From Leifsonia sp. ZF2019 (GTDB lineage: Bacteria; Actinomycetota; Actinomycetes; Actinomycetales; Microbacteriaceae), in contig NZ_CP065038.1 of the NCBI RefSeq assembly GCF_019924635.1, positions 1 through 64,000 of the forward strand: a stretch of 64,000 nucleotides of DNA, read 5' to 3'. Made by a program: the position numbers and the translations under genes. The notes under the pieces were generated by a model. That model did not search any database. It worked only from the letters and a program-made list of their open reading frames with translations, and was not told the origin of the DNA. Shown here piece by piece: positions 8,593 to 17,696 of the stretch. Each line of letters begins with the position of its first letter. Position 1 is the first letter of the stretch.

Positions 8593-9566
8593 CGCGGCCG
8601 TATATCCCAACCGACCCGACCGCCTCACCCACATCGGGCGACGAGCCACGCTGTGCGCCGGATCTGACGAACTCTTCAGCGTTGGCCGCTGTGCGCAACG
8701 GCACGTCCTACGCGGACGCCAACGGGAACCTAAGAATTGAGCGGGTGCCCGATGCGACCGATACCACCCATCAGTTCACCGATGAAACGGTGGCATTGAG
8801 CACTGACTACGGAGTGTCGGCGATCTGCACCAGTGGCGGCTATCCCAGCGGACACACAACGAAGGCCTATCAGGCCGGAATCACACTCGCGACGCTGCTC
8901 CCAGAACTTGCACCAGAAATCCTTGCCCGTGCCTCCGAGGCGGGCAACAACCGTATCGTTCTCGGGGTGCATTCACCCCTGGACGTCATCGGTGGGCGCA
9001 TTGTCGGGCAAGCCGCGTCAGCAGCACGGTGGTCCGACCCGATCTACCGGAGCAAGGTACTCGAACCGGCGCGAACAGAGCTCATCACCTACCTCGAAAA
9101 CAGGTGTGGAGGAACTGTCGCGGGCTGCGCCGCAAGAGGCGATCCCTACCAATCGAACCCGTACGGCGGCCGCTCGACCCCTGCCGACACCGATGAGACA
9201 GTCACCGATCGCGCCAGCGCCGTGTCCACCTACCAATCACGATTGACGTACGGATTCTCCCCGATCGACGACACCAGCCTGCCGCCATCTGTCCCCGCCG
9301 GCGCGGCCAACCTCCTCCTGACCACATTTCCCACGTTGTCCGAGGAACAACGTACATCCGTCCTTGCGCAGACACAGCTCGCTTCCGGATACCCACTGGA
9401 CCTGACAGTAACCGGGGGCCCGGCCTGGCAACGGCTGAACCTCGCCGCAGCGATGAGCGCCACCGTGCGCATCAACCACGACGGAACGGTCACCGTCACC
9501 AACACCGGAGGGCAAGCATCCGTACTCGAAGATCCTGACCGGCTCAAAGGAGAGAACACAGGATGA
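8593..9566 (+). pseudogene. 5'-truncated PAP2-family phosphatase
   Basis: The frame contains two of the PAP2 (class A acid phosphatase / haloperoxidase-fold) signatures: GYPSGHTTKAYQAG, and NNRIVLGVHSPLDVIGGRI with its catalytic His. The third, K-x6-RP, survives only as QPRPYIP at the very 5' edge. The lysine and everything upstream, including any signal peptide, is missing because an in-frame stop (taa) and unrelated sequence lie just before it. A TTG at 8682 could initiate but would omit QPRP. Ends at TGA 9564-9566. Probably inactive. Confidence 0.75.
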
Positions 9567-9569
9567 CAA

Positions 9570-9656
9570 CCTCGCCAGCCACCGGCATCATCTACCGCAC
9601 CGCCGTCGTCCTCAACACCGTCATCGCCCGGACCAAAGACTTTGTCAGACACACCC
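9570..9656 (+). pseudogene. IS5 transposase C-terminal remnant
   Basis: IIYRTAVVLNTVIARTKD is the extreme C-terminus of an IS5-type transposase, followed by gtcagacacaccctag, an IS5 right end. The last few codons are shifted relative to intact relatives such as 26910-27099. With the fragment near 6270 it may derive from one dismembered element. Confidence 0.6.
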
Positions 9657-9661
9657 TAGCA

Positions 9662-9700
9662 AGCGGTGAGGGGCACCCCGTTGGGGTGCCCCTCACCGCT
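9662..9700. terminator. 18-bp perfect stem, bidirectional terminator candidate
   Basis: agcggtgaggggcacccc pairs exactly with 9683-9700 around the loop gtt. It covers the stop codon of the leftward 74-residue gene (9693-9917) and sits just after the IS5 remnant. It has no long T tract, only tt/tgctag, so termination strength is uncertain. Confidence 0.65.
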
Positions 9701-9917
9701 TTGGACGGACCGTTGGTGACTTCTTGACAGTCTCGGTTTGGTGGCCGAGCTTGTCTTCGATGGTGTGGCGAGCATCATCAAGCTGCTGTTCGAATTTGCC
9801 ACCAGTGGCCTTGTTGACTGCACCTTCAACAGCGTCCAGCACCTTGTCGACGACAACCTCACCCTCCGCGCTCTGCATGAGCCCTTCGACCTTCCCGACC
9901 GCATCCTCAATCCCCAT
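9693..9917 (-). CDS. Rv0909/MT0933-like putative antitoxin (74 aa)
   Basis: The small charged protein MGIEDAVGKVEGLMQ... has the repeated Val/Asp/Lys helices (VVDKVLDAVEGAVNKATGG, then DDARHTIEDKLG) typical of the MT0933-like antitoxin family of actinobacteria, which also resembles CsbD-type stress proteins. ATG 9917 was chosen because GGGAG lies about 9 bases upstream and family members start MG(I/F). No toxin gene is adjacent, so the antitoxin role is by family only. Confidence 0.5.
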   Translation of the reverse strand: MGIEDAVGKVEGLMQSAEGEVVVDKVLDAVEGAVNKATGGKFEQQLDDARHTIEDKLGHQTETVKKSPTVRPKR

Positions 9918-10329
9918 TGCCACCACTCCCTTCACTTGAGCAGTCACACAACGCCCAACATCACGAGAAACCACGACGCCCCAGCTCCTACCGGACGAAA
10001 ACACCCCACCATTAACCCGCGCACACGCAATCCATCTGAAGTCGCCGGGGTGATGCTCCCACGCTCAGGTTTGCGGGGAACGGTGGGGGCCGTTGTTGAG
10101 AGGGCGCCGCGTACGTCCCCGTCGGTCACGGCGCCCTCTGGGTGGCACGGCCAGCGAAAGCCGCGCCGCTCACCTGCCCTGTCAACCCACCCGTCGACTG
10201 GGCTGCTTCGAGCCAACCAGCCACTCCTGTCGCAACCGTTCGGTAGACGAAGCTGTCCACTATTTTCACCCGGACTGTAGGTCTTTCCGGCCAACGGTCG
10301 ATAAGGGGCGAAATAACAGACCACGGTCA
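9918..10329. other. Intergenic stretch with a hairpin
   Basis: No convincing gene is visible. An 11-base inverted repeat (agagggcgccg, 10099-10109; cggcgccctct, 10129-10139) with a 19-base loop is the only structure found. It could be a weak terminator for a lost leftward gene. Confidence 0.35.
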
Positions 10330-10792
10330 TGGTGGACCCCGTAGCGTCGGATCGGAATGAACTGTCAATGCGGGGTGAACTTTCACCCCGTTTCGCCGTT
10401 TGAATCTTGACCCTCTGGGGTCAGTTTTTTGTCGGCGTGGTCTTTGGTGATGAGGTCTCGGCGGCCGCAGCTCAGAGACCCGAGCGCGGAAGATCGACGC
10501 CGAATGCTGCCAGTCGACCCGCTCCGCGATCACCGACGCCGGCATCCTCGGGAACTCGGCCAACAGCGCCCGAATCTGCGGCTCGAACGCGTCGACCAGC
10601 GATCCCGCGGCAGGTCGTTGATACTCCGGCGGCCTGTCTGATCGCAACGCGGCCCGCACCGTGTTCCGCGAGATCCCAAGCCGCCGAACGATCTCCTTGA
10701 TCAGGAACTTCTCCGCCGTACAACCGACAGATCTCTGCCCAATCTTCCACTTCGATCACCCTCCCAAGAGTGCCGAAGAAGTCAAAATTCAA
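10330..10792 (-). pseudogene. IS21-family IstA N-terminal remnant
   Basis: Leftward pieces in two frames read VIEVEDWAEICRLYGGE and then TVRAALRSDRPPEYQRPAAG, followed by EPQIRALLAEFPRMPASVIA, the DNA-binding N-terminus of an IS21 IstA. A frameshift separates them, and the rest of istA and all of istB are missing. Both edges carry short inverted repeats (cggggtgaa/ttcaccccg at 10371-10390; gggtga..tcaccc near 10803-10820) that resemble element ends, so this could be an internally deleted, MITE-like derivative. Confidence 0.7.
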
Positions 10793-11170
10793 ACGACACC
10801 AGAGGGTGATTATTCACCCGGCAGCGACAAAAACGTTCAGTTTCTCACGAACGCTGACACATGGAGTGCAAGCGCGGCCCGACGGGGCCGCCACCTCACC
10901 CGGGGAGGGTGAACCCGGTCCTGGGCGCCGACCCGAATGATCCACACGAGTAAGGACGCTGGAGGGTGAGGGGTGTTCCGGGTGGAGCGAGGATCCCCTA
11001 ATGTTGTCGCCGACCCGGGACGCTCCCACCTGCGGGCATCGATCCTTCCCTCGAGCATCGCGTCGACCTCCGCCCTGTCGGTCAGGTCAGCGGGCGCGCC
11101 CGATCACGGGCGTTCAGTTTCGTGCGCTGGCCCGCTGTAGCATGGGACCTCCGTGACGAGAGGAGCCAGC
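10793..11170. other. No recognisable gene
   Basis: A short leftward frame (DRAEVDAMLEGRIDARRWE, near 11020-11080) looks weakly coding but has no start and breaks off, so it may be a gene fragment. Otherwise the stretch holds only the upstream region of the VOC gene, with GAGGAG just before its ATG. Confidence 0.3.
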
Positions 11171-11521
11171 ATGCCGGTGACGGGCATCGGAGGAGTGTTC
11201 CTCCGCAGCCGTGATCCAGAGGTACGGGCCGCCTGGTACCGAGAGCACCTCGGCATCGATGCTGGCCAGAATGCCCTGTGGGCGCAGGAAGCCGGTCCGA
11301 CAGTGTTCGCACCGTTCCCGGCCGACTCGGACTATTTCACCGCCGACCAACCGATGATGTTGAACCTGCGCGTGACCAATCTCGATGAGCTTGCCGCGTC
11401 GCTGGAAGAAGCGGGCATCAACGTCGAGCGTCGCACCGAGTGGGAGGGGGAGTACGGTCGCTTCGCGCGCATCCACGACCCCGAGGGCCTGCCGATCGAG
11501 CTGTGGGAATCCGCCAACTGA
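11171..11521 (+). CDS. VOC-family (glyoxalase/bleomycin-resistance fold) protein
   Basis: This 116-residue single-domain protein (MPVTGIGGVFLRSRDPEVRA) has the beta-alpha-beta-beta-beta pattern of the vicinal oxygen chelate family. The C-terminal motif FARIHDPEGLPIELWE supplies the usual metal-ligand Glu. The substrate cannot be told from sequence. ATG 11171 follows GAGGAG with 6-base spacing; a GTG at 11153 is less likely. It is flanked by non-coding debris, so no operon partner suggests a role. Confidence 0.8.
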   Translation: MPVTGIGGVFLRSRDPEVRAAWYREHLGIDAGQNALWAQEAGPTVFAPFPADSDYFTADQPMMLNLRVTNLDELAASLEEAGINVERRTEWEGEYGRFARIHDPEGLPIELWESAN

Positions 11522-11866
11522 CACAGCGCGGCCACCAGCCCAACTACATCACCCCCGCCGGTACCCGACCCTCGGTTCGGTAAGGACGGGTCTGGATCCA
11601 CAAACCGGGCGCAGGCGTCAGCCGAAGCCCGCCCATGTGCTCTGATGGGCGCATAGCGACCGATGCGAGCGGTCATCGACGACCCGGCGACGACCGTGTT
11701 TCAGCTGCAGGCGCACATCCGGTCGGTGCAGCGCGACGATCCCGGGGGGGGACCCGGCCCCCGACCACTCGTCACCCCCAACACTACTTGTCGGTCTGGG
11801 ACAAACTCAGGAATACCGGGCCAATCCCGCAGCCACGCCGGCTGCTCACGGAGCGTGAGCTCAATG
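11522..11866. other. Gap without supported gene
   Basis: About 345 bases with open frames but no convincing start, ribosome site or family motif. A run of nine G (near 11744-11752) is noticeable. Nothing else is supported. Confidence 0.3.
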
Positions 11867-12595
11867 TCAGATCTCAGCCCAGTGCAGCCCCAGACGATCG
11901 AACGCTTCCAGGAGCTCCACAGTGTCGGGCGCGACCCTCTGTGGCGTGCCCTGAGGATCAATTTGCCGGCTGCCCTGTGCGTCGTCCGCGCGCTCGAAGA
12001 CTGCCCACATGCGGATCTCGTCGCCATGGCGGGATCGGAACTCGATTCCGTCGACGAACTCATTGCGATCCGCGTCGCGTAGGTCGTAGATCCAGTGGGC
12101 GATCGACCGGGTCAGATCGCGATCGCGTGCATCTTTCAGCATTGCACTGTCGACGTCGGCCGGAGCGATGTCGTGGCGGTCGAATCGGTAGCCGGCCTTC
12201 AACGCGGCCAGGCTGTCCGAGTGTGTGATGAAGCAGTACCGCCCATACTGCTCGGCGTCGCCGAACAGCCGGTCCTCCAACCAGCGAAGTCCGACCTCAC
12301 CCCTGCCGCCCTCGGGGTGCTTCCCGACGCTTCCGTCATCGTCATCGAAATCGTCTAACGCTGCCTCGACCGTCGACGATGGCTGCAGCTTTGAAAGCAG
12401 CTCGAGGAAGCACCCGAGAAGACTGTCGGAAGTGTAGAGGGTGCGGAATTGGCCGAGCTGGTCATCCCAGCGCCCGTTGAAAAGACCTTCGTCGGTCGCG
12501 AACTGCCAAGGCGTCCACGCCCACATATCGGGTTCGAAACCGACTCGCCACACTCGGCCCGGGTTGCCCGAGACATTCAGAGCTACAGGGCTCAT
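11867..12595 (-). CDS. RES-domain toxin (NAD+-degrading type)
   Basis: This 242-residue protein has RES-domain features: Arg42 in FNGRWDD, Tyr54 in LYTSDSLLGCFLEL with Glu65, and a Ser in the C-terminal EFRSRHG segment. RES toxins (for example MbcT) phosphorolyse or hydrolyse NAD+ and stop growth. Its ATG overlaps the stop of the upstream antitoxin gene (ATGA at 12592-12595), the standard RES/Xre layout with coupled translation. The unusually acidic mid-section (DDFDDDDGSVG) is a variable insert. All three signature residues are present, so it is probably active. Confidence 0.8.
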   Translation of the reverse strand: MSPVALNVSGNPGRVWRVGFEPDMWAWTPWQFATDEGLFNGRWDDQLGQFRTLYTSDSLLGCFLELLSKLQPSSTVEAALDDFDDDDGSVGKHPEGGRGEVGLRWLEDRLFGDAEQYGRYCFITHSDSLAALKAGYRFDRHDIAPADVDSAMLKDARDRDLTRSIAHWIYDLRDADRNEFVDGIEFRSRHGDEIRMWAVFERADDAQGSRQIDPQGTPQRVAPDTVELLEAFDRLGLHWAEI

Positions 12596-12993
12596 CCGAT
12601 GTACGCGAACGACTTCGCGGCGGCGAGCACCTCGCGTGCGACCTCCATCGGCTCGCCTTCGCGCAGGATGCGCGCCGGAGCCTCATCACCCAGCGACGGA
12701 TTCATGCCCTTGAACCACGACTGCACGGTGACAGCGTCGTAGCGCTCCCGAAGCAGAGCGGCCGCGTGAAAGGCGTGGCGCAGCCTTTCCTGGTCCTTCT
12801 CGCCGGGCGCGCCCTGACCGTCGACCCATACAGAGACCGAGCGCGCGGATTTGACGCCACCGATGTAACCGACAAGCCTCACGCCGAGAATCTCGCGCAA
12901 CCGGCCCACCATGTCGTCGAACGGCAAACCGATCGACTCTTCATACGCCCGCAGACCGGGGCGCTGATCTGGAGCAGTTCCGATACGAGCCAT
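12592..12993 (-). CDS. Xre/MbcA/ParS-type antitoxin of the RES toxin
   Basis: This 133-residue protein ends in the toxin-binding domain of the MbcA/ParS/Xre antitoxin family (VTVQSWFKGMNPSLGDEAPA, then ILREGEPMEVAREVLAAA). It is the first gene of the pair and overlaps the toxin by 4 bases. Antitoxins of this family bind and block the RES active site and repress the operon. Upstream, an imperfect palindrome (attatcgggatagt, 13001-13014) just before the start could be the autoregulatory site. The ribosome site is weak, so the transcript may be nearly leaderless. Confidence 0.75.
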   Translation of the reverse strand: MARIGTAPDQRPGLRAYEESIGLPFDDMVGRLREILGVRLVGYIGGVKSARSVSVWVDGQGAPGEKDQERLRHAFHAAALLRERYDAVTVQSWFKGMNPSLGDEAPARILREGEPMEVAREVLAAAKSFAYIG

Positions 12994-13147
12994 ACGACGA
13001 GACTATCCCGATAATCCTTAAAAGTCATTCAAACCGAGCTATCCAATGCATCCAAAAATACACCCATTTTCCCCGCCGATAATATATCTTATGTCAGCTT
13101 GGGCCTATATGCACTCGGAATGGCACTATTCCTGTAGCGTTTCATGC

Positions 13148-13498
13148 GTGGTGAACGTGTACTCCCCCTCCGATCCGGATCGACCCGACTTGGTCGAGCT
13201 CGCGATCGATACGCTCGGCAACCTCGCCCGGAACCAAATCCTCAGGCACATCGCGATCAACCCCGAAACCTACTTCGGAAAGATCCGTCAAGCCGCGCCC
13301 GGCATCAACCCGAACACTCTCTCCAGGCATTTACGACACCTCGAGAACGCAGGCCTGGTGACAGTCGACCTACCACCGGCGGAACGCAAAGGCCGCTCAC
13401 CCCGCTACACCACCAACCCAGACCAACTCGCCATCCTCTTCAACGCCTGGTTCCTCTACCTCAACGCCAGCCTCTCCCCCACCCGACCCATCACGTAA
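13148..13498 (+). CDS. Winged-helix transcriptional regulator (ArsR/MarR-like)
   Basis: The helix-turn-helix region reads LVELAIDTLGNLARNQILRH, then ETYFGKIRQAAPGINPNTLS, then RHLRHLENAGLVTVDL, a typical winged-helix layout with recognition helix and wing (ERKGRSPRYTTN). It is about 116 residues from the GTG at 13148; no ribosome site is seen, so a leaderless start is likely. An alternative ATG at 13091 would add 19 residues of poor coding character. It sits on the opposite strand from the RES/Xre pair. The target is unknown. Confidence 0.65.
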   Translation: MVNVYSPSDPDRPDLVELAIDTLGNLARNQILRHIAINPETYFGKIRQAAPGINPNTLSRHLRHLENAGLVTVDLPPAERKGRSPRYTTNPDQLAILFNAWFLYLNASLSPTRPIT

Positions 13499-13768
13499 CC
13501 GGCGCGGCGAGGTCCACTGGGTCGCTGTCCGTGGCTCGATGAGGCTTGTCTGCTCAACGAACACGAGCCCTCTTGTCCTCGGAAGCCGCGGCAGATCCCC
13601 TTCGAAGGCGGCCCGCAGCGAAGCGAAGGGGTGGCGTCTGCGACGCACAACACCGCAACCCCACCAACGACACGACAACTCGCCCGGGCCGCCCACCTCG
13701 ACAGCAACCAAGCACCGACAAAAGGGAAATCACCCTGTGCCGGCACCCTCATGCGCAGCCTCGACGAC
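13499..13768. other. Short gap with possible gene scraps
   Basis: A leftward frame reads SLRAAFEGDLPRLPRTRGLV, which looks coding, but it has no start or family. It may be debris between the regulator gene and the truncated duplicate to its right. Confidence 0.3.
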
Positions 13769-14024
13769 TCAAGTCCCAGTGACGTAGGGAGCCTGGTTCG
13801 CACCATCCGAGAACGGCACCGTCCAGTTCTCCGGCCGATAGTGCGCCCCCGCGGCCTGGAACAGGATCTGGTTGCCCACATCGTCCGGGTCATCGAACAA
13901 GACTTGAACGTCGTCGTCCTCGAACAGGAGGCCGCCGAGCTCGTCACGCCATCCCAGGTCGAGACGGACCCCGTTGTCATCCACGACGACCTGCACTTGC
14001 CCGATCAGCAGCCAGAGCGCGATG
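13769..14024 (-). pseudogene. 3'-fragment duplicate of the gene at 35949-36602
   Basis: The leftward frame reads IALWLLIGQVQVVVDDNGVR, continues LGGLLFEDDDVQVLFDDPDD and ends in NQAPYVTGT. This is nearly the same as the C-terminal third of the hypothetical protein at 35949-36602. The upstream part is cut exactly where the IS21 element begins (14029), and the missing half is not on the other side of the element. It is evidence of a segmental duplication followed by insertion and deletion. Confidence 0.85.
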
Positions 14025-14125
14025 TTTCTGACAGGTTGAAGTGGCCCAGGCTTGTCGCCTCGATTTGGCCCAATGTGCTGTATGTCGGTGTGGCTGTGAC
14101 GGTTTGATTTGGCCCACCCCTGAGC

Positions 14126-15826
14126 GTGTTCTCGTTCGAGTTGGACGAGGAGGGCCAGTTGGGGTCGAGAGTGGATTTGTACGCTGAGATTCGTCGGGCG
14201 GCGCGCGTCGAGGAGCTGTCGGTGAATGCGCTGGCCAAGCGGTTCCGTGTTCACCGGCGCACGATCCGACAGGCGTTGGAGTCGTCGGTGCCGCCGCCGC
14301 GGAAGACGCCGGTGCGGGCGTCGCCGAAGATCGGCCCGTTCAAGAACACGATCGACGGGATGCTCCGAGCGAACCTCACGGCGCCGAAGAAGCAGCGTCA
14401 GACGGTCACGCGGATCCATGCCCGACTGCTGGACGAGTTCGGCGCGGCCCTCTCATACGCCGCGGTCCGTGACTACTGCGCCAAGCGGAAGCCGGAGATC
14501 GCGGCCGAGGTCGGGCGCCTTCCAGACGTCTTCGTCCCGCAAGAGCACGCGCCGGCGGCCGAGGCGGAGGTGGATTTCGGTGAGGTTTGGGTGGTGCTTG
14601 CAGGGGTGAAGACGAAGTGTCACATGTTCACCTTCCGGCTGTCGCACTCGGGGAAGGCCGTCCACCGCGTCTATTCGACGCAGTCGCAGGAGGCGTTCCT
14701 GGAGGGCCATATCGATGCGTTCGAGGAAATCGGCGGGGTTCCGACTCTCCACATCAAGTACGACAATCTCACCGCTGCGGTGAAGACGGTGATCTATGGC
14801 ACCGACCGCCGTCGGGTCGAGAACGACCGTTGGGTGCTGTTCCGCTCCCACTATGGCTTTGACCCGTTCTACTGCCTGCCAGGCGTCGAGGGCGCTCATG
14901 AGAAGGGCGGTGTCGAGGGCGAGGTCGGCCGGTTCCGTCGCACCTGGCTCTCCCCGATGCCGGAGGTCGACACCCTGGCTGAGTTGAATGAGCAGATTCG
15001 CCGCTGGGATCTCCGTGACGAGGATCGCCGCATCAACCAGCGCCGCTCCACGGTCGGTGCCGACTTCGCCGCCGAACGGCCGCTGCTTTGGCCGTTGCCG
15101 GCGGAACGGTTCGATCCGGGATTGGTGCTGCAGCCTCGAGTGGATCGCTCGAGCCTGATCACGGTCCGGATGGCGAAGTATTCTGTCCCCGTCCGGCTGA
15201 TCGGCCGCAAGGTCCGGGTCTCGCTGCGCGCTTTCGAGGTTGTCGTGTTCGACGGCCACACCGAAGTCGCCCGCCACGAGCGGGTGGTCGCCAAGGGCGG
15301 TGAGTCGATCGTGTTGGACCACTATCTCGAGGTGCTGCGGAAGAAGCCGGGCGCGTTCCCCGGCTCGGTCGCGCTTGCTCAGGCCCGCCAGTCCGGGTGG
15401 TTCTCCACCGCGCATGAGGCGTTCTGGCAGGAGTCGCGGAAGGCCAACGGCGATGCCGCCGGCACCCGCGAGCTCATCGAGGTCCTCCTGCTGCACCGGC
15501 ACATGCGCGCCGCTGACGTGATCGCCGGGATCCGCGCGGCGCTGACCGTCGGCGCGGTCTCCGCTGACGTCGTCGCCGTCGAGGCCCGCCTGCACGCTGG
15601 TGGGTCCGTTTCGGGCCGACATCTCGTTGAACAGCGCGCTGGCCGTGAGCAACGTGTTGTCAGTCTCACCCAGCGCCGCCTGACCGATCCCGCGGCCGTG
15701 ATCGCCGGGCTCCCGCCGGACAAACGGCCAATGCCAACCGTCACCGCCTACGACGAGCTGCTGAAACGCCGTCCAGTCTTCACCGACCCCACCGTTACTG
15801 AGAGAGAAGGAACAACGAACACATGA
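14126..15826 (+). CDS. istA: IS21 transposase IstA
   Basis: 566 residues from GTG 14126. It has an N-terminal helix-turn-helix (ELSVNALAKRFRVHRRTIRQ), then an RNase-H-like DDE core: Asp in EAEVDFGEVWV, Asp in LHIKYDNLTAAV, and Glu in GAHEKGGVEGEVGRFR. A C-terminal Mu-like beta-barrel region follows (AKYSVPVRLIGRKVRVSLR). Length matches the family. It overlaps istB by 4 bases, so translation is coupled. It cuts and joins element ends together with the IstB ATPase. Confidence 0.95.
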   Translation: MFSFELDEEGQLGSRVDLYAEIRRAARVEELSVNALAKRFRVHRRTIRQALESSVPPPRKTPVRASPKIGPFKNTIDGMLRANLTAPKKQRQTVTRIHARLLDEFGAALSYAAVRDYCAKRKPEIAAEVGRLPDVFVPQEHAPAAEAEVDFGEVWVVLAGVKTKCHMFTFRLSHSGKAVHRVYSTQSQEAFLEGHIDAFEEIGGVPTLHIKYDNLTAAVKTVIYGTDRRRVENDRWVLFRSHYGFDPFYCLPGVEGAHEKGGVEGEVGRFRRTWLSPMPEVDTLAELNEQIRRWDLRDEDRRINQRRSTVGADFAAERPLLWPLPAERFDPGLVLQPRVDRSSLITVRMAKYSVPVRLIGRKVRVSLRAFEVVVFDGHTEVARHERVVAKGGESIVLDHYLEVLRKKPGAFPGSVALAQARQSGWFSTAHEAFWQESRKANGDAAGTRELIEVLLLHRHMRAADVIAGIRAALTVGAVSADVVAVEARLHAGGSVSGRHLVEQRAGREQRVVSLTQRRLTDPAAVIAGLPPDKRPMPTVTAYDELLKRRPVFTDPTVTEREGTTNT

Positions 15827-16638
15827 GTCCCACCGCAACATCGATCACGACCACGCTACGCCGGCAACGTGGGATGACCGAGGAAACCGCCGCGGCCGCC
15901 GTCGACCAAGCCTGCAGACGGCTGCGTCTTCCAACGGTTCGGGCGGTCATGGACGAAGCGATCACCATCGCGAACCGGGAGCAGCTGTCCTACCAAGGGT
16001 TTCTCGCCGAGCTGCTGCTGGCCGAGTGCGACGACCGCGACCGCCGCTCCACCGTCCGCCGCGTCAACGGAGCCGGGTTCCCCAGACAGAAATGGTTGGG
16101 CGACTTCGACTTCGACGCCAACCCGAACATCAACCCCGCGACCATCCACACCCTCGCCACCGGCGATTGGATCCGTCGCGGCGACCCGCTCTGCCTCATC
16201 GGCGACTCCGGCACCGGCAAGTCCCACCTCCTCATCGGACTCGGCACCGCCGCGGCCGAGAAGGGCTATCGGGTCAAGTTCACCCTTGCCACGAAACTCG
16301 TAAACGAGCTCGTTGAAGCAGCCGACGAGAAACAGCTCGCTCGCACCATCGCCCGTTACGGCCGCGTCGACCTGCTCTGCATTGACGAGCTCGGCTACAT
16401 GGAACTCGACCGCCGCGGCGCCGAGCTCCTCTTCCAAGCCCTCACCGAACGCGAAGAGAAAGCCTCCGTCGCGATCGCATCCAACGAGTCCTTCTCCGGC
16501 TGGACCAAAACCTTCACCGACCCCAGGCTCTGCGCCGCCATCGTCGACCGGCTCACCTTCAACGGCCACATCGTCGAAACCGGAACCGAGTCCTACCGCC
16601 TCGCCCACACCCGAACCGCAGCAACCACAACGCGCTAA
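15823..16638 (+). CDS. istB: IS21 helper ATPase IstB
   Basis: 271 residues of the AAA+ DnaC-like IstB family. Walker A is GDSGTGKSHLLIGLG and Walker B is LLCIDELGYMELD, followed by a sensor segment (VAIASNESFSGWTKTF). IstB loads onto DNA and activates IstA at the target. It begins at the ATG overlapping the istA stop codon. Intact, so the element is probably mobile. Confidence 0.95.
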   Translation: MSPTATSITTTLRRQRGMTEETAAAAVDQACRRLRLPTVRAVMDEAITIANREQLSYQGFLAELLLAECDDRDRRSTVRRVNGAGFPRQKWLGDFDFDANPNINPATIHTLATGDWIRRGDPLCLIGDSGTGKSHLLIGLGTAAAEKGYRVKFTLATKLVNELVEAADEKQLARTIARYGRVDLLCIDELGYMELDRRGAELLFQALTEREEKASVAIASNESFSGWTKTFTDPRLCAAIVDRLTFNGHIVETGTESYRLAHTRTAATTTR

Positions 16639-16795
16639 CCCTTGTGCCAGATCAAGGCGACAGCCTTGGGCCAACTCAACTTGACAGAGTCACTTTTCCG
16701 CATCCACAATGACAACGCCTTGTGGGACGTAGATGTAGGCCTTTAGGGCGTGTTGCTAAACGCATTTGGGTGCGTTGGGGTGAGTCTTGGACCCG

Positions 16796-17172
16796 TGTCG
16801 CGTGATGTGATCTCGGATGAGGCGTGGGCGGTGATCGGTCCGTTGTTCCCATCGGTGAAGTCGACGGGTCGGCCGCCGGTGGATCGGCGTACGGTGGTCG
16901 AGGCGACGGCGTGGCGGTTCCGGACCGGGGCGCCGTGGAGGGATGTGCCGGAGCGGTTCGGGAACTGGAACACGATCTACAAGAACTTCAACCGGTGGTC
17001 CGGGCAGGGTGTGTGGGCGCGGGTGTTGGAGAAGACGCAGTCGCTCGCGCAGCGGTCCGGAGATTTGGACTGGGTCGCGTCGATCGATTCCACGATCGTG
17101 CGCGTGCACCAGCACGGAGCGACCCTGCCACGCGCCACGGGGGGCTACATCGAACTACAAGAAGTTTGGTGA
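16796..17172 (+). CDS. IS5 transposase OrfA of the passenger-carrying element
   Basis: IS427-group N-terminal half (VISDEAWAVIGPLFPSVKST, then EATAWRFRTGAPWRDVPERF, then the first catalytic Asp in VASIDSTIVRVHQ). The frame ends at 17172; a +1/-2 shift is needed to continue into orfB, as in the 970-bp copies. GTG 16796 was taken as the start; the open frame reaches 16750. Confidence 0.8.
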
Positions 17173-17677
17173 CGAGCCGCCCGATCACGCGATCGGTCGC
17201 TCCCGCGGCGGTCTGACGACCAAGAGCCACCTCGTCTGCGACGGGAAGGGCCGCGCGCTGGCGTTCGTTCTCACGTCAGGGCAGACGGCGGATACGAGCA
17301 TGCTGACCGCGACGCTCAGCGAGATCCGCGTCCCCGGTGCCCGCGGCAGACCACGCTCACTCCCGGACCGAGTGCTCGCGGACAAGGGCTACCCTTCGAA
17401 GGCGAACCGGGCTTGGTTGCGGGAACGAGGGATCGCCGCGACGATCCCCGAGCGCGACGATCAGATCACGCACCGACGCAAGCGGCGCGGGCGGCCGATC
17501 GACTTCGGTGAGCAGCAGCGGGCCCGCTATCGCGGCCGCAACGTCGTCGAGCGGTGCTTCAACAAGCTCAAGCAATGGCGCGGGATCGCGATGCGCTCAG
17601 ACAAGACCGCCCGCAACTACTATGCCGGGCTCTGCCTCGCCGCCACCCTCCACTGGGTAGGGACGCTCACGACCTGA
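16943..17677 (+). CDS. IS5 transposase OrfB of the passenger-carrying element
   Basis: C-terminal half of the DDE transposase: GRSRGGLTTKSHLVCDGKG, RVLADKGYPSKANRAWL, and RGRNVVERCFNKLKQWRG with the catalytic Glu. It is read by frameshift from orfA; the useful part begins near 17120. It differs clearly from the 970-bp family at about half of positions, so it is a separate IS species sharing the same end style. Confidence 0.8.
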   Translation: MCRSGSGTGTRSTRTSTGGPGRVCGRGCWRRRSRSRSGPEIWTGSRRSIPRSCACTSTERPCHAPRGATSNYKKFGDEPPDHAIGRSRGGLTTKSHLVCDGKGRALAFVLTSGQTADTSMLTATLSEIRVPGARGRPRSLPDRVLADKGYPSKANRAWLRERGIAATIPERDDQITHRRKRRGRPIDFGEQQRARYRGRNVVERCFNKLKQWRGIAMRSDKTARNYYAGLCLAATLHWVGTLTT

Positions 17678-17696
17678 CGAGCGCGAGGTCGGACCT

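Larger units (their letters stand above)
14029..16686 (+). mobile_element. Complete IS21-family element
   Basis: About 2.66 kb with related inverted ends: left tgacaggttgaagtggccca and the right end reading tgtcaagttgagttggccca on the other strand, both continuing to tgtcgcc. It encodes istA and istB overlapping by ATGA. No clean target duplication is seen, consistent with later rearrangement at one side. Confidence 0.9.

Noticed and set aside
14453..15841. 462-codon open frame antisense to istA
   Set aside because: The sense strand carries an intact IstA with DDE motifs, so the antisense frame is a by-product of codon bias.
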